A stretch of DNA of 64,000 nt, taken from positions 47,109,711 to 47,173,710 of the forward strand of contig CM018683.1 in the NCBI GenBank assembly GCA_009363875.1, in the 5' to 3' direction. Within the stretch, counting starts at the first letter, position 1. Each line of letters starts with the position of its first letter. The stretch comes from Mikania micrantha. Its lineage: Eukaryota; Streptophyta; Magnoliopsida; Asterales; Asteraceae. Below, piece after piece: positions 10,690-20,786 of this stretch. The translations under genes were made by a program, and so were the position numbers. The notes below the pieces were generated by a model. It was not told the origin of the DNA. It was given only the letters and a program-made list of their open reading frames with translations, and ran no database searches.

Positions 10690-10769
10690 TTGAATTGCAG
10701 GAGACCTTTCAGAAGCAACATCTTCAGATCTTGGCCTTTTGGAAGCTGAAGTTGTGACTGACTCTGTTC

Positions 10770-12689
10770 CTAACTCCCCTTTTTGGCTGCAGGGGAAGAA
10801 GGAGTATGTAGAGTGGTAAGTCTGGCAGTCACAGCCTCATCAACTATTTGTTGAATTTGAGATTTGGAGGGTAGCCTCTCATCAAGGGCTTGAACAATAA
10901 TTGTTTTCAGTAATGGAGTGATGAGAGGGAGGATATTTAGAAAGGCAGCAGCTAATGCCTCTGGGGGGCTAGAACCCAAAGGATTAGTGCCTGAAGCAAA
11001 GGCTGGTGGCATTTGAAATTGTGAAGTAGTGGTTGAAGTGTTTGGGTGACCTTCAGAATGAGAAGGTGCCATCTGTGGGGGGTTAAGTGGGGAAGATGGA
11101 CTTTTGTCCTTGGACATTTTGGTGAGTAGCTCATTGAGTCTACATACCTCAGCCTCAAGGATTTGGTTCTTTTTCAGAACCTCAGCAAGTGTTCTTTGGT
11201 CATCAGTAGCCTTAGCTAAATCATCTGACCTCCTGAGATTATCAGGATCTACCTGAGTTGAGTGTGGCTCAACATGATCAGGTGCCCCTTTTTCTTGGTT
11301 CTGGGGACTTCCAACCTCAGGGGTAACCCCTTCATCAGTTGTTGCCTCTGACAAGGTCTTAGCAATGGTACCACTAGCAATCACTCCAACTGATGGAGGT
11401 GATGAAGTAGCAGCCTTGTCAGATATCAGAATCTCTCTTTCCACACTAGGAGATCTGATGTGGTAGTCATAATCCTGTGGGCTATCAGAGACACTTTTAT
11501 CCTCCCCCTCAATGTTGGAGCTTATCCCAGTAGTGATAGGTGTCTGGGAGGGGATAGGAGTGTTCAACTGATCCAGGATGTTTGCAATAACAAAAGTTGG
11601 GCTATTTGGGGTGGTTTCCATAGGAAGTGGTTTTGAAACAGATTGCACCCGGGGAGATTGGTGCTGTTCAATAGAAACCTTTTCAACTGAAAGAGGTTCT
11701 AGAAATGTGTCTGCCCCTTCAAAAGTTGCACCAGGTTCCTGTTGAGAGGAATCCTGGGCGGTTTGAGCCGGTGGAGTCTGATGGATCACTGGTTGACTAC
11801 TCCCAGTGGCCATGTCATGCCTTGGTGAGGCATGGGCAGACTCAGGGGACTCATTTCCCTGAGCAGCCTTTTTGGTTTGTTTGGATGTTGGTTTAGTGGG
11901 GACTCTGGATTTGGATTTTGTGGTGGAGGCTGTGGGTTCCCTCTGCTTGGGTTTTAGCTTTCGGGCAGCCTCTTTGAGAGTAGGGTTAGAGTTGTGTCGG
12001 GAATATACTTCCAACAAAACTGCTGGAGCAGAGATCCCCTGACCAACAAGGCCATTTTGCTGAAGCTGTTTCTCTATGATGGCCATGATAAAACGTGGAT
12101 ATAGTAGCCATCTAGAGGAAACAGGCTTAGCAGCATGTTCAGTTAATTCAGAAAATAGTATTTGAGAAAAATTTAGCTTTTGAGATTCTAGGATAGAATA
12201 CAATACCTGTTGCCATCGAGAGGACATTTGGTCCCATGAAGAAGACTTCGGAGCCAAGCAGATGTTGATCATATGGAATATCAGGCGCTCTGGGTCATTG
12301 AAGTGCTTCTTGAAAAGTGTGGAATCACTCAGGTCACCCTGGTATTCATGACTTGTAAAATAGAGGTCAGTGACGCTCTTAGGAAACTGAGTGACCAGGT
12401 TAGCATCATCAAGCTGAAGAACCTCCCTGAGTTCAGCGGGGCTGATGTGCACATTATGACCATTAACTGTGGATCGAAGTGAGATGACTCCTGTGCCCAC
12501 GTTGATCAGTTCAACATTCATCCAAAATTGATGAATGGATTCGACATACAGAGTTGGATTGAGGAGAAAGGCAGTTTTGAATTGAGAGGAGTTCATCAAG
12601 TCCACAGCTTCATCAAACTTTGACCAAAAGGAGGATTTGGTCAGATAAGCAACGGAATTGTGTCGAGGTTTCAAGGTGATTGACGCCAT
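10770..12689 (-). CDS. Copia C accessory (env-position) ORF A, 639 aa
   Basis: Intact ORF starting ATGGCGTCAATCACC at 12689. Residues 1-240 form a globular-looking region shared with the accessory ORFs of copia A, B and D (NPTLYVESIHQFW at 44-56, LLYPRF at 195-200). Then come a Lys/Pro-rich patch, a long Ser/Thr/Pro/Gln-rich region, a coiled coil (about 489-527) and a hydrophobic segment (about 578-602). The hydrophobic segment might enter a membrane, but it contains one Lys and could equally be amphipathic. There is no signal peptide. It lies downstream of pol, where some Sireviruses have an env-like gene. I remember similar daisy-family proteins being auto-labelled longin-like, but I cannot support that name. 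Function unknown. Confidence 0.8.
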   Translation of the reverse strand: MASITLKPRHNSVAYLTKSSFWSKFDEAVDLMNSSQFKTAFLLNPTLYVESIHQFWMNVELINVGTGVISLRSTVNGHNVHISPAELREVLQLDDANLVTQFPKSVTDLYFTSHEYQGDLSDSTLFKKHFNDPERLIFHMINICLAPKSSSWDQMSSRWQQVLYSILESQKLNFSQILFSELTEHAAKPVSSRWLLYPRFIMAIIEKQLQQNGLVGQGISAPAVLLEVYSRHNSNPTLKEAARKLKPKQREPTASTTKSKSRVPTKPTSKQTKKAAQGNESPESAHASPRHDMATGSSQPVIHQTPPAQTAQDSSQQEPGATFEGADTFLEPLSVEKVSIEQHQSPRVQSVSKPLPMETTPNSPTFVIANILDQLNTPIPSQTPITTGISSNIEGEDKSVSDSPQDYDYHIRSPSVEREILISDKAATSSPPSVGVIASGTIAKTLSEATTDEGVTPEVGSPQNQEKGAPDHVEPHSTQVDPDNLRRSDDLAKATDDQRTLAEVLKKNQILEAEVCRLNELLTKMSKDKSPSSPLNPPQMAPSHSEGHPNTSTTTSQFQMPPAFASGTNPLGSSPPEALAAAFLNILPLITPLLKTIIVQALDERLPSKSQIQQIVDEAVTARLTTLHTPSSPAAKKGS

Positions 12690-12774
12690 GGATGCAAAGA
12701 CTTGAGAGGGAAAATAGGTTTTTGAAAAAGATGAAAAGTTCTGAGAAAGTGATAATGAAACAACTGAAGAAGGT

Positions 12775-13140
12775 TGAGTTAAATAGAGAAAACAACAGAA
12801 GTTAAAACAACTGAAGAGTAAAATTACTCATCAGGTGTTGTCGACAATTTTGTTCAGCAGTTGTTTTCATCAGTTGTTCATCAGACTTTGTGGAAATTTT
12901 GTTCATCAGAACTTGTGAACAATGTGTTCATCAGAACTTGTAAACAAGTTGTTCATCAGAACTTGTAAACAATTTGTTCATCAGAACTTGTAAACAATTT
13001 GTTCATCAGAACTTGTAAACATTGTTTGACCTTCAGTACTTAGTGAATCAATACTCATCAGTACTTGTAACTTAGAGTATTGGAAAAGGTCATATCTTTC
13101 CTTGAATCAGTACTTTTGATATGTATCAGTATATACTGAA
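12775..13140 (-). promoter_or_regulatory. Putative internal promoter of copia C ORF A
   Basis: In sense (-) order: a dense cluster of CTGATG/CATCAG/CTGAAG/CTTCAG words from 13140 to 12790, the TATA-like TATTTAA at 12785-12779, a CT-rich leader, and ATG at 12689. The LTR of the same element has the same words upstream of its TATA box. This arrangement is what is expected if the accessory ORF has its own LTR-like promoter. Confidence 0.5.
12901..13025. repeat. Five tandem 25-bp repeats upstream of ORF A
   Basis: Five near-identical units of GTTCATCAGAACTTGTAAAC plus 5 bases, at 12901, 12926, 12951, 12976 and 13001. They lie 90-215 bases upstream (sense) of the TATA-like box, a typical place for promoter-proximal repeats. 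Confidence 0.95.
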
Positions 13141-13245
13141 AATATCAAAAGGGTTCAAGGTAAAAAAAATTTATTTGAAAAGAACAATTGAAAATATTTT
13201 TGGGTTTTTGAAAAGAAATTAAAATTTATTTAATGAAAAACCAAC

Positions 13246-13793
13246 CTATTCAAGTTGCAGCATACCAAGCCTTAGAACTAAATTTTGAAAAGTTGAGGTG
13301 TCTAAAGGCTTAGTAAAAATGTCTGCAAGCTCATCAGCACTAGGAACAAACTTTGGATCAATCAGACCCTTTTCATAACAATCTCTTATAAAATGATGTC
13401 TGATCTCAATGTGTTTAGTCCTAGAGTGCTGAACTGGATTCTTGACAATACAAAGAGCTGAAGCACTATCCATTAACAATGGTGTCTTCAGTTCTTTGAT
13501 GCCATAATCCAAAAGTTGAGACCAAAGCCAGAGAATTTGTGAAGTACAACTTGCAGCAGCAATGTACTCGGCTTCAGCAGTGGAAGTGGCTACGGGTGTT
13601 TGTTTCTTACTTTGCCAAGAAACCAGACAATTTCCAAGAAATTGACACCCACCAGAAGTAGATTTTCTTGAGAGTTTGCATCCTGCATAGTCACTATCAG
13701 AAAAAGCAACTAGCTTGCAGGAATGTCCAGTGGAATACCATATTCCCAGAGATAGAGTACCCTGCAAGTATCTGAAAATTCTCTGATACCAAT
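13246..13793 (-). pseudogene. Copia C RNase H fragment fused to the PBS
   Basis: The frame is open from the PBS itself to a stop at 13246. RNase H motifs are complete: AFSDSDYAGC, STAEAEYIAA, LMDSASALC, and HIEIRHHFIRD near the end. Everything upstream (gag, protease, integrase, RT) is missing. The PBS sequence TGGTATCAGAG runs straight into AATTTTCAGATAC, which encodes the RIFRYL found at the RT/RNase H boundary. The shared AGAG suggests a microhomology deletion. There is no start codon in a normal position, so it is probably not translated. Confidence 0.85.
13781..13793 (-). other. Copia C primer binding site (initiator Met tRNA)
   Basis: On the - strand ATTGGTATCAGAG directly follows the LTR end CTACA. 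TGGTATCAGAG complements the 3' end of plant initiator Met tRNA, the standard primer of copia and many gypsy elements. Confidence 0.9.
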
Positions 13794-14392
13794 TGTAGGA
13801 TCAGATGTTCCCAATTGATACAATTAATAGAGTATAGCAGCGGAATTCAAAGTTGAATTAGCATAATCATCGCAAGAACAAAGTTCAATCAAACAGTAAA
13901 TACAAGTTTGTTATAGAGAGAGAAACTTTCTGCAAAAGAAATATATCATTCAGATCATTAACTTCGTTACAATTACAAACATGTCAACTGCCCTTATATA
14001 GAGACAGTGACGTCTGATGATGTCACATGATGTTGACACCTAACAGACAAAACAAAACAACTGAAAAATAACTAAACTACTGAGAATGTCTACAACATCT
14101 GAAGACATTCTCTTACAACTACTGAAGTATTAAAACTACTGAAGTAAAAAGACTAAAACATCTGATGAGTAAACTACTCATCAGACTTTTACAAGAACTG
14201 AAAGAAAACTACTGAAGACTAAACTACACAATACAACATCTGATGAATTGCACTTCAGCTGTTGTATATCACTTCAGATCTTGTGTCTTCAGTACATTGA
14301 ATGTCAGCTGTTGTGTTCTTCTTCAGTCGTTATAAGTGCTGTGAGACTTAGAGATTTTTCTGATCAGGCTCATTGGTTCTTTTAGTCCAACA
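13794..14392 (-). repeat. Copia C 5' LTR (599 bp)
   Basis: Same sequence as 8752-9333 apart from one extra 17-base ATTAAAACTACTGAAGT unit near 14125. TATA box at about 13993-14002. It is flanked by TAAAG at 14393-14397. Confidence 0.95.
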
Positions 14393-14884
14393 TAAAGTGT
14401 TAGTTAAACTTACTGACTCTAACTTTGCAAAATCAACCTAGATTTAAAATTAGGTTTATAGTTTAAAGCCTTATACATTGTCTTTGTTACTCTTGAACCA
14501 CTTGTTCATAATGCATATTAACCGTTTATTATTCTTTGATATGGGTTAGTGATTTAAATTGTAGAGTTATTTAACTCAAACCTACCACCTTTATAGTATT
14601 TGATTACCCATCCATGCATATTATCCTAAACCAATTTGATTTACGTATTAGTTCCCATTTTGAATCAAGTGGGTCGAACCAAATACCATTGGGCTGAATC
14701 GGGCCATAGGTGGGTGCTATTGAACCAATTAATGGGCTTTACACCAATCAAACCATCTTGGGCCAATATATTGAGACTGGGCCAAACAACAGTCATTGGG
14801 CCGATTGTGGTGTAAATTTGGGCCAGAACAGTGGGCCTAAGCCAACTGGGCTTGATTCCAGCGAGTGATTGCCCTAGGCTGCAC

Positions 14885-15180
14885 GTCTTTCACGGCCGAA
14901 TGGAAGCAGATGGTCGAATGAATGGTGTGGTTCGGTCGCATGGAATGGCCCTAGGCCGAATGAACTTGCGACAGCGAGTGAGTAGGTGGCCGAACTAAGG
15001 AGGCCGACTGAGCTTTGGTGGTCGAATGAAACAGCTCTGGCCGAATGAAGAATTTCCCGACCGAATGAGTTTGCTCGAATGGGGGGGGGAGTTGAATGAA
15101 GGTTGCCATTCAGCAGTGGCTCCTTCGCCTGGGTCTCTTCGGCCCTAGCCTTTTGGCCAACTAGGTGCCTCCATTCGGCC
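14885..15180. repeat. CGAATGA-rich block in chromovirus LTR 1
   Basis: GGCCGAATG, GGTCGAATGA, GGCCGAATGAA, GACCGAATGAG and similar words recur every 10-40 bases. LTR 2 has the same block at about 22568-22860. On the sense (-) strand it lies some 350-700 bases downstream of the TATA box at 15578, so it is probably transcribed. Confidence 0.75.
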
Positions 15181-15519
15181 GCGACGTGCCCAGCCTCGAA
15201 CCATCCCATTTCGAGGTTCGATGGTGTGTTAGGAGCTGGTGTGTGCAGAGGTTAGTTCTCGTGGGCATAGGGTTCAAGGTGGGAGGGTTTAGAACCGGTT
15301 TTAGATGCATGGGTCGACTAAGGGTGAAAACCCTAATTTTCGGAAAGTTTGAGCTCAAATACCTTGATTTTCAGTGGGTTTTGGAAAGGATCCTTTGTAC
15401 TTTCATGTAGAGGACGATGAGAGCTACGTTTAAGTTCAAAGATGGGCTTATTTGATGGAGTATTGGGTGAGTTATGGAGTTTTTAAGCTTGAAAATGGTG
15501 GTTCGGGGCAAAATCCGGG

Positions 15520-15600
15520 ATTAGGGTTTAGAGAGAGAGAAGAAGAAGAGTGAAATGAATAAAATGAGCTCATTCAAGGTATTTATACCTCGAGTGAGTT
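15520..15600 (-). promoter_or_regulatory. Core promoter of chromovirus LTR 1
   Basis: On the - strand GGTATAAATACC (15589-15578) is followed by CTCTTCTTCTTCTCTCTCTC, a TATA box plus pyrimidine patch. LTR 2 has the same pair at about 23277-23221. Confidence 0.65.
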
Positions 15601-16367
15601 CGGGTTCGTTTTCGTTGTTCATTTCGCGTTTTCGTTGCGTTTCCGGAACGTCACGCGAATTTTTACGCTTTTTAAATAAAATGGTTTCTTTATTTAATTT
15701 GATGCGTTTAAAAATTGTAAAACATTAAAATATTTTATTTTCTTAAATTATTGTCGTTCGTGTCGTTTTCGTTTTCGTTTCGTCGAAACGGGTCACCTTC
15801 GCGTGTATTCGTTCGAATCGTCACCCGAACGAACACGACAATGGTTTTGCTTTCCCACTTTTGTTTTCTACTTTTCAGTCATTATTTCAGAACTCTAAAC
15901 TAACAGATATGTTTGTGTGAATCATCACCCACGCAAACACACTGTCAGTTCCTTATTCTGAAATAACACTGCAATTGCGTTTGAATTGTGTTTCCTCACT
16001 GACGAACTCAACTAAACTTCATGTTTTCGCATTGTTTTCGTACTGATTTGTCGGCCATCTGATTCCTGTCGTCTGTGGATATCAGATCGCAACCGACTTG
16101 TTCTTGTTATCTATTTGAACACTATTGTTTCTCTGAATTCGTTGTATTAACTACTTAGGTTTTCACCTAAATACATACAACTTAATGTTTATCGTGAGTT
16201 GTTGTACTTACTGTATTTAAGTTTTCACATAAATACGTACAACTGTTGACTGTATTCTGAATTCTGTTATCGCAAACACTGTTCACATACATGTATTTAC
16301 ACACGGTAAATAGTGAAAGTACACATACCGTACGGACTTGCCGGACGATCTGGTACTGGATGTCACA

Positions 16368-16380
16368 GTCTCCCCTTGTT
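16368..16380 (-). other. Chromovirus polypurine tract, internal region 1
   Basis: AACAAGGGGAGAC on the - strand sits directly before the LTR start TGTGACATCC. Identical copies lie at 24048-24060 and, on the + strand, at 43083-43095 in element E. Confidence 0.9.
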
Positions 16381-16388
16381 AAAGAAAT

Positions 16389-17252
16389 TTCGTCCCGAAA
16401 TTTAAGCATCAAAGTCGGGCTCTAATTCTCGAACAGATGGGGATACTTTGTCTTCATGTTGTCCTCGCGCTCCTAGGTAAATTATGGTCCACGCTTGGAG
16501 ATACATCGAACCTTTACAATAGGGATACGGATTCGTTTCAGTCTCTTGACTTCACGTTCCATAATCTCTACAGGTTCTTCAATGAAATGTAATTGTTCAT
16601 CCGCTTGTATTTCTTCCAACGGTATGATTCATGATTCGTCAGCGAGACATCTCTTGAGATTTGATACGTGAAACACATCATGTACTCCGCTGAGTTCATC
16701 AGGGAGTCTGAGTCTGTATGCCACAGGACCTATGCGTTGAGTAATCTCAAACGGTCTGACATACCTTGGTGCTAGTTTGACTTTAGCCCCAAAACGAACT
16801 ACGCCTTTCCATGGGGACACTTTCAACATTACTCGGTCACCCACATCGAATTCCAAAGGCTTTCGCCGTTTGTCTGCGTAACTCTTTTGGCGGCTACGTG
16901 TTACTCGGTCACCAGAACCGCGATGTAAATCGACTGTCCCGGTCTGAAATAATAGACAATGGCACCCCGTGCGGAACTACTATTTCATCCACATATAGTT
17001 TTCTAGCTTTTCCATCTTGTACGTTTCTCTAATCGGCAAGAAGTGTGCGGACTTGGTCAATCTATCAATGATGACCCAAATCGAATCGTGTCCGCTGGAA
17101 GTGCTGGGTAGCTTGGTAATGAAATCCATAGCTATTTGTTCCAACTTCCATTGTGGTATCACTGGTTGTTCCAGCAAACCCAAAGGAATCTGGTGTTCAG
17201 CTTTGACCTTGGCTCATGTGAGGCATTTGCCAACATAAGTAGCAATATCTTT
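16389..17252 (-). pseudogene. Chromovirus integrase and chromodomain-like tail, internal 1, deleted
   Basis: Fragments at 17183-16980 (MDFITKLP, first catalytic Asp) and 16856-16629 (VGDRVMLKVSPWKGV, VAYRLRLPDEL, VFHVSNLKRC) with a chromodomain-like end (KRSRIPIVKV). Compared with the partial copy at 24.1-25.2 kb, about 350 bases are missing near 16905, so the catalytic Glu region (SERTIQTLE) is absent. The junction carries 11 extra bases that match a sequence 70 bases away. The chromodomain of such elements is thought to guide insertion to heterochromatin. Inactive. Confidence 0.8.
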
Positions 17253-18228
17253 CTACATCCCTTGCCACCAGTAAAACGACCTAAGATCTTGGTACATCTT
17301 ATCGGCACCAGGGTGCACAGAATAACGCGTCTTGTGTGCCTCGTCAAGTATGAGTGTTCGGAGTTCATCTACTGCTGGAATCCAAGCACGCTCTAGGTAA
17401 TAGATAACGCCAACTTTTTTTTTCATGAAGTGTTTCTCGGCTCCACAATCGAGCTCGCGTTTCAAATTGTCCCTTGCCACTGCTTCTTGTTGTGCTCGTA
17501 GGATTTGATCTTTCAGACTTGTTTGCACGGTCATTCCCATTGCTCGAACGCACAAGGGTTTGACTCTTTCCTTCCGACTCAAAGCATCTGCAACAACATT
17601 TGCTTTGCCCGGATGGTATTTGATCACACAATCGTAATCATTCAGGAGCTCATCCCAACGTCTCTGTCTCATATTAAGCTCCTTCTGATCAAATATTTCT
17701 TGTAAACTCTTGTGATCTGTAAAGATAGTGCACTTGGTACCATACAGGTAGTGTCTCCAAATCTTTAAAGCAAAAACAACAGCTCCCAATTCCAAGTCAT
17801 GTGTCGTGTAATTTTTCTCGTGTATCTTCAGTTGTCATGAGGCGTAAGCAATGACTTTGTCTCGTTGCATCAAAACACATCCGAGTCCCTGATGCGAAAC
17901 ATCACAGTATACCACAAAGTCATCATTGCCTTCTGGGAGTGTTAAGATAGGAGCATTGCAAAATCTTTGTTTCAATGTCTGGAATGCCTCTTCTTGTTTC
18001 TGAGTCCACAAAAAAAGGTTCACTCTTTTGTGTGAGTTTGGTGAGAGGCAAGGCTATCTTAGAGAAATTCGAAATGAATCTCCTGTAATAACCTGCCAAT
18101 CCCAAAAATGATCTAATCTCTGTCGGTGTTGTAGGGACATCCCAGTTATTGATTGTTTCAATCTTGGCAGGATCCACATGAATACCATCACTGTTAATCA
18201 CGTGACCAAAGAACTGAACTTCTCTCAA
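17253..18228 (-). pseudogene. Chromovirus RNase H and integrase zinc region, internal 1
   Basis: Overlapping frames 18228-17923, 18023-17835 and 17795-17253 cover the RT thumb (DGIHVDPAKIE), RNase H (FVVYCDVSHQGLGCVLMQ, TDHKSLQ) and the start of integrase (HKTRYSVHPGADKMYQDLR). Two frameshifts and a TGA (SRQ to S-stop at about 17835) break it. The VVYCDVSH motif has Val where sister copies have Ala. Confidence 0.82.
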
Positions 18229-18363
18229 CCAGAATTCACACTTGGAGAACTTGGCATAGAGTCATTCCTCCTTCAGGAGTTCTAAGATTGTTCTAAGGTG
18301 TTGTTCGTGTTCCTTCTCATTCTTTGAATAAATCAGTATATCATCAATAAAGACGATAACAAA

Positions 18364-19403
18364 CTAATCTAAGTACGGCTTGCACACCTGGTTCATCAAA
18401 TCCATGAACACTGCCGGTGCATTCGTCAGTCCGAATGGCATCACCATGAATTCGTAGTGACCGTATCGGGTACGAAATGTCGTCTTTGGTATGTCCTCCT
18501 CTTGAATCCGGAGCTGATGATAACCTAATCTCAGGTCTATCTTTGAAAAGTATTGTGCTCCCTGTAATTGATCAAACAAATCATCAATCCTCGGTAATGG
18601 GTACCGATTCTTGATGGTGAGTTTGTTGAGCTCTCTGTAATCAATGCAAATCCTGAACGATCCATCCTTTTTCTTAAGAAAAAGAACCGGAGTTCCCACA
18701 GGAAAAAGCTCAGTCGGATGAATCCCTTGTCGAGTAGCTCTTGTAATTGATTGGACAACTCCTGCATTTCTGATGGTGCAAGTCTATAAGGAGACTCAGC
18801 TACAGGAGTCGCTCCCGGAATCAAATCGATTCAGAACTGCACCGATCTCTCGGGTGGTAGTCCCGGCAAGTCATCCAGAAACACGTCCGCATAGTCTTTC
18901 ACAATAGGTACGTCTTGAATCTTGAGTGCTTTCTTGTCTTTCACTACCACATGAGCTAGAAATGCGATGCATTGTTTTCTGAGGTACTTGCGAGCCTTCA
19001 TACACGATATCATCTTGACACTGCGTTTCACTTGATCTCCTTGAATTTCCAAAACCTGGTTGTTCTCCACTGGAATACGTAATAGTTTTTCGAAACAGAT
19101 GAACTCAAATCTGTTAAGAGATAGCCAATCCATTCCAATGATGATGTCGAAACTGCCCAGCTCCATCGGTATCAAGTCGATGGAGAATGTGTGATCCCCA
19201 AGTGTTAGTGGGCAATTCCTAAGAACTGTATCAACTGTAATCTGTTTGTCGTTTGCTATCTCAATAGTACAAGGGGAGTCTAATGATTCCTCAACATGAT
19301 TAAGATGGCTAGCAAAATCGGATGAGATAAAACTCTGATCCGCACCAGTGTCAAATAATATACATGCATAGTAGTCAGATAGAAGAAATGTACCCGTGAT
19401 CAC
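18364..19403 (-). pseudogene. Chromovirus protease and reverse transcriptase, internal 1
   Basis: 19403-18831 is open: aspartic protease (ILFDTGADQSFIS, the DTG site) and the region leading to RT (LPGLPPERSVQF). A stop at 18831 is followed by frames 18824-18537 and 18699-18364 with RT motifs (YRLAPSEMQEL, FRICIDYREL, SKIDLRLGYHQL, MPFGLTNAP). The FIDDILIYSK catalytic box lies around 18360-18340 but a stop (TAG) precedes it at 18364. Polyprotein processing and cDNA synthesis would be the role; this copy is dead. Confidence 0.85.
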
Positions 19404-19432
19404 GTTCGGGTCCTGTCTAGCAGCAGCAGCTC

Positions 19433-20674
19433 CTATCTGAAAGGCTCTTTCTCGTGCTGCTGGAGCCCTTTGCTGATTCTTCTTGGGGCAATCCCGAGAG
19501 AAGTGACCAGGTTCGCCTCAGTTGTAGCAGGACCTGTGATCAGCAGCAGCAGCAATAGTAGCTGCCTTGTTGTTCCTGTTTTGATTCCCGGTGTTTCTGC
19601 AGTGAGCGGCCCAATGACCAAGCTTCCCATAGTTGTTGCATTGTAGACACTAGGAAGTTGGTAGATGATGATAGTGGCAGCTGTTGCACAAAGGTGTTGT
19701 GCCAGTATAGGGCCTTTTGATCTGTAGGGGTGGTGGCTGGTTGATCATCGGGGCTTGAGTGGTTGCAGCAAAATTCTTCACCACTTTCTGTTTCTTCACC
19801 GGCCTTTTATCCGGCTTTCTTGATGTTCCATCTTTGGCTTCAGCTTCTTTCTTCAGAGCCCCGGAGGCAACCATCACATCTGTCAAAGTTGCTGACAGAG
19901 TAACAGCCATCTCCATAGTAGTAGGATGGGCAGAAATCACATGCCCTTGGATACAAGACGGTAATCCACCAACATACCGCTCTATCCTCTTCTCTAGTGT
20001 TGGCACCACGTCAGGTGCCAAGGTGGCTAACTCATGGAATCTTGTGGTGTAGGCCAGATGCCCAGCACCAATCATAACAAGATTGAGCAGCTCAGTCTCA
20101 ACCTTTTCAGCTTGTTTCTCGGGCAAAACTCTGCCCTCAGCATGGCCTTGAAGTCATCCCAAGGCATAGACTGGGCCTCATCCCAGCCCCTAATCTGAAC
20201 TTGAGCGTTCCACCAAGTCAACGCCCGCTTGTTGAATGAACCTGCAGCATACCTCACTCTGTGCTGATCAAGACAACCACTAATGTCGAGGGTTGTTTCC
20301 ATTTTCTCAATCCATTGGATCAATCCAACGGCACCCTCACTGCCACTGAAACTCGGTGGCTTGCATCCTACAAAGTTCTTGTAGGAATAGTCCTGATGTT
20401 GTCGGGTGTTGCCACTGCCTTCTCCAGATGAGTTGGCGACGTTGTTGCTGTTGTTGGTGTTGATCTGGTTCATCATGTCTGGGATTACATCCCTCAGTTG
20501 ACTGGTCAGCAGAGTGGCCAGTGCAATAGTAGTAGGGTCCAACTCATGAACTACTGGTGGCGGAGGGGGAGGTGGAGGTGGTTGTGTAGGAGATTCTGGC
20601 GGTGTCGGTGTCGAAGAGTGCGGAGCTGAATCTTGAGGCGGTGGCAGTATAGCTGGTGGTCTTCATGGCGGCAT
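19433..20674 (-). pseudogene. Chromovirus gag, internal 1
   Basis: The likely ATG is at 20674 (MPP), but codon 4 is TGA where element E has CGA. A proline-rich N-terminus follows, then the retrotransposon gag domain (YSYKNFVGCKPPSFSGSEGA, IQWIEKMETTL, ALTWWNAQV). A frameshift near 20100 moves the rest to 20126-19650. The end carries two CCHC-type knuckles near 19620 and 19510 (GHWAAHC; GHFSRDCP), out of frame with each other. Gag forms the particle and binds RNA. Confidence 0.82.
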
Positions 20675-20786
20675 TCTGATCATAACCGCAAGAAAATCGG
20701 TTAGTGCAGTGATCAGATGCAGAATACACATGCAAATAGAATCCTATGTCATATGATCTCTATATGAGGGTCCCTAGGTTATAGTC

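Larger units (their letters stand above)
8752..14392 (-). mobile_element. Copia C: young non-autonomous Ty1/copia with two accessory ORFs
   Basis: LTRs at 8752-9333 and 13794-14392, PBS at 13781-13793, PPT at 9334-9346, and a 5-base target duplication TAAAG at 8747-8751 and 14393-14397. The uninterrupted target is visible in LTR 2 of the array (about 22082-22095, CATAAAGTGTTAG). Inside, gag, protease, integrase and most of RT are absent. Only RNase H remains, followed by two open accessory ORFs. The two LTRs differ by a single 17-base duplication, so insertion was recent. Confidence 0.95.
6445..16367 (-). repeat. Chromovirus LTR 1, interrupted by copia C
   Basis: Ends are TGTCACACCCCGAGCC on the left and GGATGTCACA on the right, that is TGTGACA...TGTGACA on the - strand. 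Without copia C and one TSD copy it is about 4277 bp. Its counterpart LTR 2 shares 7451-8751 and 14398-16367 at very high similarity but lacks the first 1006 bases. It contains a TATA box (15578-15589) and a CGAATGA-rich block (14885-15180). Confidence 0.85.

Noticed and set aside
10405..10749. 114-codon + strand ORF opposite ORF B
   Set aside because: Its repeats (LYIRCCSLF) mirror the - strand 27-base repeat; it is a shadow of ORF B.
10770..12689. Host longin/synaptobrevin protein
   Set aside because: I remember this label on similar predicted proteins, but the gene lies between a copia RNase H and a PPT with matching LTRs, and no longin or SNARE motif is visible.
12901..13025. CRISPR-like array
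   Set aside because: The 25-base units are directly adjacent without spacers, and the DNA is plant nuclear.
15165..15410. 81- and 65-codon ORFs in chromovirus LTR 1 (also 22513-23046)
   Set aside because: They read through the CGAATGA block of the LTR; present in both LTRs but with differing lengths and no domain.
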